From positions 22,576,479-22,640,478 of the forward strand of contig NC_135243.1 in the NCBI RefSeq assembly GCF_947623445.1: a stretch of 64,000 bases of DNA, given 5' to 3'. Of the stretch, positions 1 through 11,849 are shown in pieces (the stretch's first letter is position 1; each line of letters starts with the position of its first letter). A program made the translations under genes and the position numbers. The notes beneath the pieces were generated by a model. That model saw only the letters and a list, made by a program, of their open reading frames with translations, was not told the DNA's origin and did not search any database. The DNA comes from Clavelina lepadiformis (lineage: Eukaryota > Chordata > Ascidiacea > Aplousobranchia > Clavelinidae).

Positions 1-107
1 TTGGCCGGCGACACAAATCAACCGCTACGCATTTTATTTTTATTTTTTACGCAAATTAGCATTGTTGTTTATTCAAATTATATGATTTAAGTGATAATAT
101 GATTTAA

Positions 108-211
108 GGTCAGTTGGTTCTAGGTAAATTTACGTCACGGTCAGTTGTCCCCCGGTCAGTTGTCCCCGGTGAGTTTGTTCGCGGTCAATTTCCCACGGTT
201 AATTGTCGTGG
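108..211. repeat. Degenerate short tandem repeat around GGTCAGTTGTCCCC
   Basis: Five imperfect tandem units follow each other, of the form GGTCAGTTGTCCCC, GGTCAGTTGTCCCC, GGTGAGTTTGTTCGC, GGTCAATTTCCCAC and GGTTAATTGTCGTG. Unit length is roughly 14-21 bases. No coding frame is associated with it. Confidence 0.6.
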
Positions 212-888
212 AACCGGATTTAACCAGGGTGTTCCTTCTATCATCCCCTAACAGAATAAATAATTATATGTTGATTCTTGAACGTTTTCTTACGATTAGA
301 GGTATTTAAAGAAATAAACATAAAAACAAACATCGTCCATTGGGAAATAAGAACAGTCCTTCTACAATCTACAATATAATGCAGATATTTGTAGAGTTTG
401 ATTTAAATCAATACACTGTACAGTAATAGTGAGTAAACTGATTATATGATAATATAAATCTCTGTATCTTGGGTATCTTGAGTATCTTGGAATATAAATT
501 AGACAAAGCATTTCAAGGCGATGATCGGCTAATTTTATGATATACACTGTCATGCCTTACCCACGAAACTAAAATTGACATAGCAAACATATTATACGGT
601 GTACAAAGATGAATTGTTTGCTCTTATACGAACAAAGCATCGGTTTAATCAAACACGGGATCGCTACTTCAACAGCGGCCAGTTGGAGACAAATGACCAC
701 CGGGTCGGATTTTGGTTATGTTCGTGTTTTTATGTTACTTTATTTATTTTGACAAAATGATAATGTTTACCTGTAGACGAAATATATTTATGTTTCAACG
801 TTGCACAAGTCGACTCCGGTTTTATCTTACATTTAACATTAGCTTGTAGTAATAATGTTACAAAATATACAGTACTTAGTTGAAAAAT

Positions 889-1394
889 CAACCCTATCCA
901 AACCGGGTTCGCCACATTACTATTTTAACTAGGTGTGGCCAACACTGCACACGAATTTTCAATTGTTAATTACTCGAAAACTATACGTCGTAAACTGATC
1001 TAAATTTTACAGGTTATTAGCAAAAACATCTGGATTCCTGTATACATCGTAATTGTAAAATAAAGAAAGTGCATTAAGTGTAACTTAAGTATTTCTACAA
1101 TTGATACATTTCTGGAATTTTTTCTTGTTACGCCGTGTCCCAGCTCTGCGCAAAACCAGCTGACCGCGAAAAGAGAACACAAGAGAATAGTTAGTCGAGT
1201 TAGCAGTGCGTAAATGAGTAACAGAAACGATACGCTTCAATGCGGAGAGAGCAAAATTATGAAAATATGACAATATCTCAAAAATTACAAAATCCAACTT
1301 TATAAAATAAACATGGACAAATAGTTGAACATTTTTTAGGAAAAGTCACCAAATTTCCAGTTTCTACAGCAAACAATGCAATAGTACGCCACGC
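889..1394 (-). mobile_element. Truncated copy of a TIR element (second copy at 16055-16618)
   Basis: This segment matches the element at 16055-16618 in reverse orientation. It begins at the terminal inverted repeat (AACCCTATCCAAACCGGG) and runs through shared blocks such as the CGGTCAGCTGGTTTT region, up to the shared block CAATGCAATAGTACGCCAC near 1376-1394. Similarity is then lost, so the far terminus is missing. Short open frames inside it on the minus strand have no recognisable protein features and I treat them as chance. Confidence 0.65.
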
Positions 1395-1866
1395 AAATGG
1401 ACTATAACTAAACAATTCATATAGCAAAACATTTTTTCGTGCAGAAATTGATTGTTTGACCTGACATATGACCTGAAATATTGCACGACTTTCCGTATTA
1501 TACAAGAATTATGTTGTTTTCCATAGCGAACCTGGCCAATCGTAACGCAATGCGTTTAGCCATTAAACAATAACTGATTTGCTATAGATGAAAACATTCA
1601 ACATTAACAGGTCATATTATGCCGATTAGTACAAGCTGCTAACTTTCCAAAGCAAACTAAAAAAAGGATTAATTTGTAATCCTAAGTTTCTTTAAAGTAA
1701 TTTAATTAGTCTCATTTTTCTTTTTGCAGGAAAGTGAAAATTTACTTAATCTCGTTCTTATAAAAATATTACAATACCTCTTAAAAATATTGTATTTCGA
1801 TAAATACTTTTTTCGTTAGTTTAAACTGTTTCTTTAGAACGCCTACAACTATAAAATGTTATTCAC

Positions 1867-4250
1867 CTGGAAGTTTGTTCTCGTCATTTAATCCAATATC
1901 TTTTTCAATACACAGAATATCACAGATTTCTTTTGCCATAGTTCTCATATTCCTGAAAATACCGGCAAAGTTATTACTTGCCAAACCCAAAATTTTCAAC
2001 TTCAATGTAGCCTTAAATTCAGTAGTAAACAATTTATATTTTAATTCGATTTATTTTATATGTATGTTGTTCGGCATCGTTAAATTTTCAAATTTTTTGT
2101 TTGTTGATGCATAAAATTTTTTGCAATTATTTCAACAACAAAAACGTGACATTTTTTGTCAAACTTAAGCTCTTACTCGACAGGATCTTTTATGCTGATG
2201 GTTTTTAAAATTTTTAATAATTCATCTTGTTCGCTTATTTTCCCTTTGTTTTCTTCTGAGCCGCTAATATTGCCAACAATCTGCAATGAAACCTCTCTAT
2301 AACTTCCTTTTTCTGCATTGAAAAAAAAAGAAGTTAAACATACATTTTCCGACCGATAACTGAAGCCAAATAAAACCAGTCAGCTGAAATATACTATAAA
2401 CAACTTTATAACATAATTCTTCATACTTTCAGACAACAATTTACGCCATAGTTTAATGAACATATCATGGAGCATATTTGTAGGCTATTCAATAGGTCGT
2501 AGATTTTTGCCTTGCAAAAAATGGTAAATCGCACCTGATTTTAAAAGAGATGTGATAAATTTCATTGATTCTGAAACATCAAGGATTGTCCTTGCATTTT
2601 CCGTACAGCGAGCGAGTCTAGCCAAACCCTCACACATTTCAAAAACCGAAATAAAGCTTTTTTCCAGTTGGATATACTTTTCTTTATTGACGATACATTT
2701 GCTTATAACCTTCATAGAATTGAATCAAAATTAAAAAAACTGTGTTGAAAAATACTGTATTATAACAATAATTTACCTTGAAAGAACGTTTTTTAATCAA
2801 AGAATTTTTTATTCAACTTACACTAGTTATATAGCCAATTAGAGATTGATGGACTTTCAGCAGAGGAATCTGTTCTTTCTCTGTCACCAGAGACAGCAAA
2901 AAGGCGGAAAAGGTTAAAATTGACTTTCTTTTTAAGTCCCGTGTGAAGTAAATTAATATACTTTTTTAAAACAGCGCAATTAATACAAATGCTATCTGCG
3001 ATGAGATAACTTACAAATAATTCACATTTACAATGAGCACCAAAGTTTGGTAATAAAACTCGAAGTAATAAGTAGGACCAAATAAAATTAACTCTATTGC
3101 CAGCAAATAACATTTATTTTGTTCTTTCGGTGCTTTTAAGTAAGCGTTGTATAAAAATATGAGTTTTACCGTTTCTTTGTCCATTTCTTTTCTAAATGGA
3201 GACATTATTTCAAAGATATTCAGCACTTTCACATGCATCAGACATTCTGGTGTTTTTGCAGAGTTGAACAAAATTTCTATACACGTCTGTTCCACGAGTT
3301 CTTTCTCCTATACTCGTATACAACATACCGTACATAAGCAAAAAGTTAAACACTACATTCTTCTTCACTCAACACTACATTTTCTCCAAATAGTAACTTT
3401 ACATGATGCTAAATAAGACACCTTAATTATTCTGGTATTAAATTAAATCGGCAGGCGGGCAGGCACGTTATTAGTTGCTATTTATATTACCTCTGTTTCA
3501 AGCCCAGAACAACTTTGTACGTGGCGTAAATGAACAACCATCAGTGTTATCAAACCTTCTTTTCCACATTGTACGCAAAATGCAGGACTAAACTGGGAGA
3601 GGCTTCTAATTGTTTGTTTGAAATATTCCAAAAGGGCACACTTATTGCTATAGAAACAAAAGAAACGTTTACATTATAATGCTGGATTTAATCAACAAAG
3701 TTGTCAGTTAATTTATTCTTTGTCATACTTTTAATTTTGATGTCATACTAAAAATACAATTTCATAAAAACTGTCTATTCACGTAGAACTATCTATGTCG
3801 ACAACATAAATCTACTGTAGTTAAACTTTGTGTCAGACAACGACATAAAAGCATCTCCAGGCTATTGAATAACTAAGGCGTTGTGAAACCTGTCTGTTGG
3901 GTAAACATTTCCATCCTCAATTAATAGCTTGAAATACTTATGGAAGAGTGAAGGAGCATTGCATCGTAACACCTCATCAGCAACTTTATTCCGAAGTAAC
4001 TGTAAAAGATTTCGAAAATTTGACCAAGTGGCTAGATGTAATGAGATAAATATTCTGTTACTTAGCACCAGAATTGTAAAACATAATATCAAACAATGAC
4101 TTAGAGAAACCTTTGAGATGTTTGGGGTTACAAGTCTACATAGGTTCCCCAGCTTGGTTCCTACAGTTTCTATGACTTCATTGTTCCATTTGTTTTCCAA
4201 TAAACCACAACCTCTTAAATATTCAAAGCAGTCTGGAACAAATTCTTTTG
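1867..4250 (-). other. K1 ARM-like module, exons A-H
   Basis: Exons: A 4111-4250, B 3890-3999, C 3491-3647, D 3170-3307, E 2822-2938, F 2535-2709, G 2177-2312, H 1867-1952. Each aligns with the same-numbered exon of K2, K5 and K6: A carries CFEYLRGCGLLENKW, B LFHKYFKLLIEDG, C AFCVQCGKEGL, D EILFNSAKTPECL, E SLIGYITS, F MCEGLARLARCTENA, H NMRTMAKEICDIL. The pattern of short amphipathic helices with Leu/Ala/Cys/Asn repeats suggests an ARM/HEAT-type solenoid; I cannot name a family. Exon E would start after CACACGG instead of CAG. The exon G donor is GA|GTAAGA, and an alternative reading stops at TAA there. Confidence 0.72.
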
Positions 4251-7200
4251 CTTTTAAGAAAATTTTAGAAGACTTTTCCCAGTTATACATATTCATATAA
4301 TGAAATACATTTGTAATAAACTGTTTTTATTTCATTAATTGCAATGCGTATTAATTGCATTCTTATTGTTTTCCTAAAATTGTTTTTAGTATTATACTAG
4401 TATTCGATATTGCTAATTATTTCTAAATATAGATATACCTAATATACCTAATACCTAATATACCTTTCACGTTTGTGATCGAGTCATTTTTTGACGACAG
4501 AGCTGGGCTATCTTTTCTTTGACCTAGGTAGAACAAGGATAGAATACAAACATTACGGTTTGCTGCAATGTTTGCCATGCGTAAGCTTCGACGTACAATA
4601 CTTGGTTTACACAAAATGTTTCTAAAAGAAACTTCTGAACACACTACTATTTTCTATTGGGATATGAAGCAATATTCATGTCATTTGCAAAAATGCCATG
4701 CATACAGTATATACGATAATTTTACTTTAATGTATAATTAATACAATTTATTTTACAGAACTTTTGGTCAGTTTCAGAAATGTACTTTTGTAGAAATCTC
4801 TTCTTTGAAATAGAAACAATAATATTCTAATAACTAATGTTAAAGTCATCGAAACTAAAATTAGGTGTGTTAATTTGTATCTTTATTTATTATTTGAGAA
4901 TTTGTGATTCAACAAACCACAACTGTTCAAACTTGTTGTTGTTAATTGCAGCATGCTTGTACTAATAATACAGTTAATAGGAACACAAGTACAGTGTGGC
5001 CACAGTTTAACGCATTATAAAATTATAACATTGTCAACATTATAATGATAGTGCAACTTTATACGTAGTGTGAGACAAAGAACTTTAAACTTAAGATCAA
5101 CTGTGTGTTCACAACAGGTAAATGATTACTTGTCTGTCGGGCGTTCAACTCCAGTTTGTCTTCAGGAAATTCGCTACTGCGTGACATACATTCCCTATCG
5201 TTCGATGATTTTTTGTCCGAAGAAGCATTTTCTAAAACAAATAATTTGTTGATTTAATTTGCAAAATTAAAGTAAATTTTTATTTTCAATTTGATTTACA
5301 ATAATTAAAATTAGCAGTACATTCTACTTTTGATATTTTCCTCAACACATATATTTAAAATGCATTTCGAAAATGAAAACGTTTTTAATTAACATAATGT
5401 TGTAGAGTTTATATTGTCATATAGCGCAAGTTTCCAATATTTGGAGTCTCTTGAAATTTCTTAGCGCTCATAAAAGTCAAAATTAAAAAAACAAACTTTA
5501 AATTTTCATTTACTTCTGTGTGTCAGCATTCGCTCGTCCTTGGCAAATCCTAAAATAATGTTGCGTTTGTGTGTTTAATAAACGTTTGTTTTATACCTTG
5601 CTCATGCAATACCTGGAGCAGAATTTTCTTTAATTTCTTCGCTTTGACAGCTGTCACCGTGAAGCTCTGGTGGTACTACATTAGTATCTGGGAAACCTAA
5701 TATAAATGTTTTAAATAAATCTTTACCAGAACAGACTCCTTTTTATTGACAGTACAGATGCACTACACAAAATATTCTATGACATAAGTAACCATATATG
5801 TATGTTTACATATGCTAACTGAAACAAAATGAAAAGTGTGTGTATATATTTAAATAAATACTTTTTTGAGCATCTAGATCATATGTTTGTGCTGATTTTT
5901 GGGCAACATTTTAACCTTTTGCCCTTTTTACTTAGATTTGCTTATATAAGTTACACACCGTCATATGTATACATAGTATGACACATGTATGCTTACAACG
6001 ACTATAAATGCTTCACATTTTTATACTCAAATACTTTTCAGATATAGATAACCGAACTAAGAAACGTATGAAATTTCTGTTATATATTTAGTTATCTTTC
6101 AACACAAGGCATTACATTACATATCAAACAATACAATTAAATAAACAGCTGTTGTCGACGTTGCAATTTTTCTATTGCCTAATGTGGATATTTTCTATTG
6201 CTCATGTAAAAAAACATCGGAGACGTGGTTTGTAGTTAAACACTTCGATTAATTTCATGAGATAAACGTTAACTTGTATTCCATTTTGTTATCTATCAAT
6301 ATTTGGTTGGGGCAACCCTAGACAAGGAAACATTCGTAAATTATAATTTAAATTATTCTTAAGTTATTTTAGGTTATTATTGATTCTGTGTGACACAATA
6401 ACATACATACCTTCTGCAGATTTTTCGTCTTGTTCTGCGGGTGATGGATTGGCTGGAGTACACGTCTTGTCCAAACTTGGTTAAAGAAAACTATGTTTGA
6501 TATTTTCATTTGTTTCTGTACCAGAGTGAAATGAAGTATATAACAAAACAAAGTTTTACAACAAAATTTGGTTTCAAATTTACTCTCGATTGAAGTGCCT
6601 GTGTTTGCTGTCAATGAAGAACTTCTTTTCAAAGTTGCGTCGTTTTCAATGGTTGAGTGGATTGCTGATAAGGATTCTGCAAACATAGCGTTACTATAGT
6701 ACGTCAAAGATTACGATGTTACAAAAATTCTTCAAGGACTTGTGTAAAAAATGGAAATAATAGCCAGTAAATAAAAAGAAGCGTATTGACTTTTACTGAA
6801 TGAGTATATAAAAGTTTAATACTAAGCTAATCTTTTGCGTAGCCACAATTGAGATACAAGTACATAATGCTTCGCTTAAAATACCGTTTTGACTGAAGTC
6901 TGGTGGACGAAAATGATTGACCGTAACACATCCTTCTTTAAAAACAGCCTTCTTGCAAATTGTTATCCCTTCCAGTGCTTCGTTAACTTGTTTTCGAATG
7001 AGTTGGAAGTCATGGTCAGCTAATTTACTGTACAAGCTCTCTTTCACATCAATCATAGTTGGTCGATCTGCAGGATCATGTTGCCAGCATCGGGTCATTT
7101 GTTCTTTCAGAAAGCGGATTATATCAGCAAAACTAACAAGCCCTTCTACTTCCAATTTCTTTAAATATTCCTGAATTCTTTCTTCACTCGGTTGTTGACC

Positions 7201-8266
7201 TTCCATAATTCTCTCAGTAAAAGTTTGCACTGGTGTCCCTGTGTCAAGTGGCATTTCTCTCGCTAAAATCATATGCAAGGTCATTCCATAGCTGTACGTG
7301 TTATGTTTGGGAGACACTTTTATGTTGATATTGCGTAATCGCTCAGGAGCAGAGTATAGTTTGGTCAGTTGAATAGAGTTTGAATCTTTGTAACCGGTTA
7401 ATGTTGTACAACCAGTATAATTGGACAACTGTGCAGTACCAAAGTCTCCAATCTTACAATGCAAATCTTCGGTCAGGAGAATGTTTTCTGGTTTTATATC
7501 TCCATGCAACAGTCGTTTGTCATCAAAAAGATTGTGGATGAAAGCAAGTCCGTTGGCAATCTCTGCACCAAATCTAGCTCTGAGTAAAGGACCCAAGATG
7601 ATGTCTTCATCCATAAGAATTGCTTTCAGATTGCCAGCAGGAAGAAACTCCATGATAATTGCTACTGCACCAGGCCAGTGTGTCCAACCGTAAACACGAA
7701 CTATGTTTTCGTGGTTGGCTTGCTGGAGGTGGTCAATTTCTTTTTTAATTCTATCGGGTTACACGAAAGATATTAATTGTTAAGATTCTATAACATTAAG
7801 TTTGAACTTTGTCCTAACGAGAGCCAAATGATGTCAAACTGACCTCTTCTCCAACAATTTTTTCTCCTGCTTTCCTCTCTTCATTTCGGAGCATTTTATT
7901 GCAATTTCTCCTAGACGTTTATGATATCCAAGACGAACTTTTCCGTACGATCCTTCCCCGAGATCTCCTTCATCATCATCAGTAAGGCAAAATATTTCAT
8001 CGCATTTAAACAGCTTGATCTATAGAAAAAGAACTTGCTGTATTAGTCATAAAATGTTAAGTAAAGATTTCGTCTAATAACCACAATTTTTTTCTGCAGC
8101 AACTTTCTGTAAACTTGGCAACAATTTGGTAAATTTTCGAAATTTTTATCTTAGTTGTCAGGCTTATGCTTAATCTTTGTATGACTTTAAGCTATAATCT
8201 TAATTTTCAAAGTAATTAAGAAGAATATAAAAGTTCTTTGTTTAGTTTTACCTGGGTTTGAGTCAT
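1867..8266 (-). CDS. K1: non-RD protein kinase with ARM-like repeat module (may continue left)
   Basis: Predicted intracellular Ser/Thr (TKL/RIPK-IRAK-like) kinase joined to a helical-repeat tail. Exons read on the minus strand: 8252-8266 (MTQTQ), 7844-8019, 6885-7750, linkers 6584-6676, 5613-5687 and 4464-4523, then module exons from 4250 to 1867. The N-lobe exon shows the glycine loop GEGSYGKV and the ATP-binding Lys in IAIKCSE. The long exon shows LLHGDIKPENIL (catalytic Asp, but Gly instead of the HRD Arg), GDFGTAQ, SAPERL and the αI motif CWQHDPADRPT. The usual αF Asp is Asn here (NTYSYGM). A further linker-like exon near 6411-6475 does not fit the phase and is left unresolved. The last exon ends in phase 1, so the protein may continue. 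Module exon E lacks a normal AG acceptor. Family assignment is by motif recognition; activity is inferred. Confidence 0.8.
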
Positions 8267-11200
8267 GATTGCTGTAGCAGTTATTTAACTATAACAAAAT
8301 TGGAGTAATAACTTTGCTAAACGTTCATGTTAAAGATCCTTCCACCCAGTTTTCAATCACTATTATATCTGTTCAAAAATCAGATTTATATCAATATGCC
8401 AAACAGAAGAGAAGTTTCGAGAAACTTGTAGTGTGACAACATTTTTGTCACTATCACTACCGCGATGAACATCGATTTCTATTATAACCCAGGGTAATAT
8501 TACTTATAATTTGATAACACAAACAAAGCAGAAAGGTCATTCCAAGACTGAGCTATTTGCGGTTTCTGGCTTTGACGTTTTACTTAAAGTGTGTTCTTCA
8601 TTTTGAGTTTAATGTAATGTTTTTAACTGCTTCATAACCATCGACAAAGGTAGAAGTGTAAAAGATTTGACCAAGCGGTCTATAGTCGTTATTCAAGGAA
8701 AAGTACCTGGCGGTGTAGGTGACTGAAGAAAATCTAGTCACAGCAGCTTTACTTTCATTAATTTTAAAATTATGTATTAAGCTTAAATTTAACAAAATAT
8801 TGGCAATATTTTATAACAACGTTTACTACAAACTATAATAACAACGTTTGAGAAAAATATCGCCATTTCAAAACCAACCGATCATCGGAGTATTTTGCAA
8901 TTTGCCTCTGCCACTGCGCACTCTAATGATACCGTAGTCCAAATATTAAATATTAACTAATTATATCATTAACTAATTATTATCTGGTGGGATGGGAGAC
9001 TGGTACGAAACGCGGTCTTTCACAACTGAGACAAATCGACTTTGGATACAAAAAGTGCGTAAGTTTGAACAATACAATCACTTGGCGAAGTATCGAAAAA
9101 TGTCAAATATTTATAATCGTAGCGATTTTTGCCACTGGTCGCTGCAAATCTTAAGATCTTTCACATGGCTTCACTCGACTTCAATGTTTTTTTCCTTACC
9201 ACCAAATTCGGGGTGTACTGTAAAACTGTGTAGCGAGAGGCAATAGCATATAGCATATCTTGCATATAGCTACACAGCATAGATGTCTTATATATATGTA
9301 GTTTTTAAATGTCGAACAATTTTGCGAAAAGTGAGATATGGCCTAATGGTTAAAGCGTTCGCTTTCTCTGCTGGAGACTCGAGTCGAACGAGAATTCTAG
9401 ACTTTCCAGAACGAGTATTTGCGGCTCAATTGCTTGGTGTTAAGCGTTGAGAATTTAGCGTGAAAAAGTCAATACGCAGTGTCACTGACTCTAAATTAAA
9501 ACGTATGCATTTTTTTCTATTTTACTGCCGAATCTTGGTCTGGGGTTGTATTGGCTGGCAGCTGGATCTGAAAACAATTTGTAAATTTATGTCAAAACAA
9601 AAATATTTACGAAGTTCAGTTTATTTTGATTTTATAGTCGTCTATTTCATTTGCGTTTGATTGAATTATAGTGATTATTGATTTTGATCTATCAAACCTA
9701 CCACCATCACAGAAACAAAAGTCTATTAAATTATATCGCAAGGGATTTGACAGAAATTAAACACAAACATTTTTTGTTGAATGAAAGTAAACGCAAGTTG
9801 TACGCTACCGTATATTTTCACAAAAAAAGTACACAGTGTAACAGATTTTAAGTTTAATTGACCACCTAATTCTTTTAAGCATACATCTTGTATCACAACG
9901 CACTGAAGGCAATAAAAACACGAGCGTATATATCATTACAAATTTTTTTTTCACATGTAAGTAAACATATATACCTTTAATTCTGACATTTTTCCTACAA
10001 AGTTATCAATTAACGGCAAAACGCTTTTTTCATGAACAAAGCCAATCTAGCTTTATCCAAACTTATGAAACCACTGCTACTGCTGCAACTATACGTCGGT
10101 TTCTGCACACTGTTTGGAGCAAAACTTTACAGTGTGTTCTCGGAAACAACCAAGAACAAGCAAAAACAAGGCAATCATTTACTTAAAATAATCTGTTAAT
10201 AATTAATGACTGAACAAAGCAAAAAAATTCATCAGTTAAAAAGTGCATGTGGCCTTATCGGCGCTAACCGCGAAAGTCAAATAGTTTTCTACATGCATTC
10301 GATTGGATTGAGCACAACTCAGTAAACAATTGCGGACCGGTCGATAAATGAGGATGGACATGGTGAGACAAATAGTCTCCATCAACTATATACTGCGTTT
10401 ACAAAGTTACTCATAGTTTTTGTTAAATTTAAGCGCTAATTGCAATAAAAAAAACTAAGATAATTTATTTTCATCTAACCCAAATCTATCAGTATAAGAC
10501 AACGTCCTTACTAATCATAGCTAATTGCTTACAGCTATAGCACATTACGTTTTTCGGCGAGCTTTGATCTTTGCAAAAGTAAATTTTTTCAAATCAAAAG
10601 TGGCTTATTCAAAATGTGGTATGGTCCAAAATCTATTATTAGGCCTATTGTAATATTCGCTCGTATTAAAGCCCATCATGAACGAGACCAACAGCTTTTT
10701 GATGTTTATTTATTAGTAAAATTTCAAGCGCTACGTTTATTTACACACGATTGAACAAAAGCACGATAACTAAAGCAATAGCTACATGTAGCAATATTGG
10801 TTAGTAAAGCAATCAACATGTTAAGTTTGAGTGAATTTATGGTAGAGTATGACTCAATAAACAGTTTCCTCCAAAAGTCTCAGGCACAAATAACATCAGA
10901 ACAAAAACAACAACTGTTTGTTAGTCCTTGTGAATATGCTCGAATGTAATGAGTTGCTAAATTTCACAGCAATTTGTCATTAAACAAATATAAGAAGTGG
11001 CTTTATCGCCATGTGGTTGCAGAGAAATAGATCCGCCGAAAAACGGCAAAATTGCTGAGCCTATGATTTACTTTTTGTAGTAATAAAGAAAGTAATAATT
11101 TTCGAAAACATTCATGACGCAGTACTTTAACATATGTTTGAAGCTTTAAACTTTTCTGGGTTAATAATTTAAATATTTGCTGGGGTTAAATAAGCTGTTT

Positions 11201-11849
11201 TACACTTGTATCAATATACTGTACATACGAAAGCTTACATTCGCTAATAAGGTGGAATATAAAGCACCTATACAACAACATAAGGCATACGTAAAAATAA
11301 TTATTCAAATGTTACGGACGCATTACACTGTGACGTAAATATCGAATCTTACTGATTCTCCGATATTGATTTGAAAACCAAAGTTTTCGTGTAATTTTTG
11401 TTTTGCATTTCTAAAATCTTTCAAACGTGAACTACGTGTAATTCATTAATTTAGGCAATATCCTGGAAAAGGCGTTTATATGAAACAATAATTAACTTAC
11501 ATTTTTCTGATAAATAGCCTTTAGCCTTTAGCCTCCAAGTTCTTAAAGTCTTAGTAAGAAAAACGATTTAAGTTCTTTTGCCTTTATGTTGAAAAGTCAA
11601 ACTCTCATAAATCTCATCGGCCTTGAGTCTCAAAAGTCTAAAATTTAAATAAAAAACATTAGGTTTTTCACATTTGTTTTTATTTTATTTAATTTAATTG
11701 GTATTTTATAATAAAGTCGACTTACCGATGTCACATTTTAAGTTGTATGTTGCTAACAAGGTTGATTTTAAGAGCACTATGTAAGTTAGGGTGATTGCGA
11801 CAGGTGGTTAAGAAAAGCTCTCATTATTTTCCCAACTTAATTACTTTAC
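8267..11849. other. Intergenic: K1 upstream / K2 downstream, nothing coding seen
   Basis: The K1 promoter side (8267-9000) and the long AT-rich stretch to 11849 show no exon with family similarity or splice support. Short open frames near 8598-8795, 8992-9246 and 9460-9660 have no recognisable composition. The only named feature is a tRNA-like sequence at 9334-9395. I looked for a K2 module-2 exon H below 11850 and did not find one. Confidence 0.5.
9334..9395 (+). repeat. tRNA-like sequence, probable SINE head
   Basis: A box-A-like block (TGGCCTAATGGTTAAAGCG) is followed about 40 bases later by a box-B-like block (GAGTCGAACGA). The stem positions do not pair well enough for a functional tRNA, and an AT-rich tail follows. 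A tRNA-derived SINE or tRNA pseudogene fits best. Confidence 0.4.

Larger units (their letters stand above)
1..1866. other. Intergenic / left edge with repeats, no resolved gene
   Basis: I see no convincing coding exon here. The stretch holds a degenerate short tandem repeat at 108-211, simple AT-rich sequence, and a partial copy of a terminal-inverted-repeat element at about 889-1394. K1 exon H ends at 1867 with a phase-1 donor, so K1 probably has more exons to the left, either hidden in this stretch or outside the window. Confidence 0.5.

Noticed and set aside
6411..6475. Extra K1 linker exon (PANPSPAEQDEKSAE)
   Set aside because: The composition fits a linker, but neither available acceptor gives a length that is a multiple of three in phase 1, so I did not place it in the model.
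9334..9395. Functional tRNA gene
   Set aside because: The A and B boxes are recognisable but the acceptor and anticodon stems do not pair; a SINE or tRNA pseudogene is more likely.
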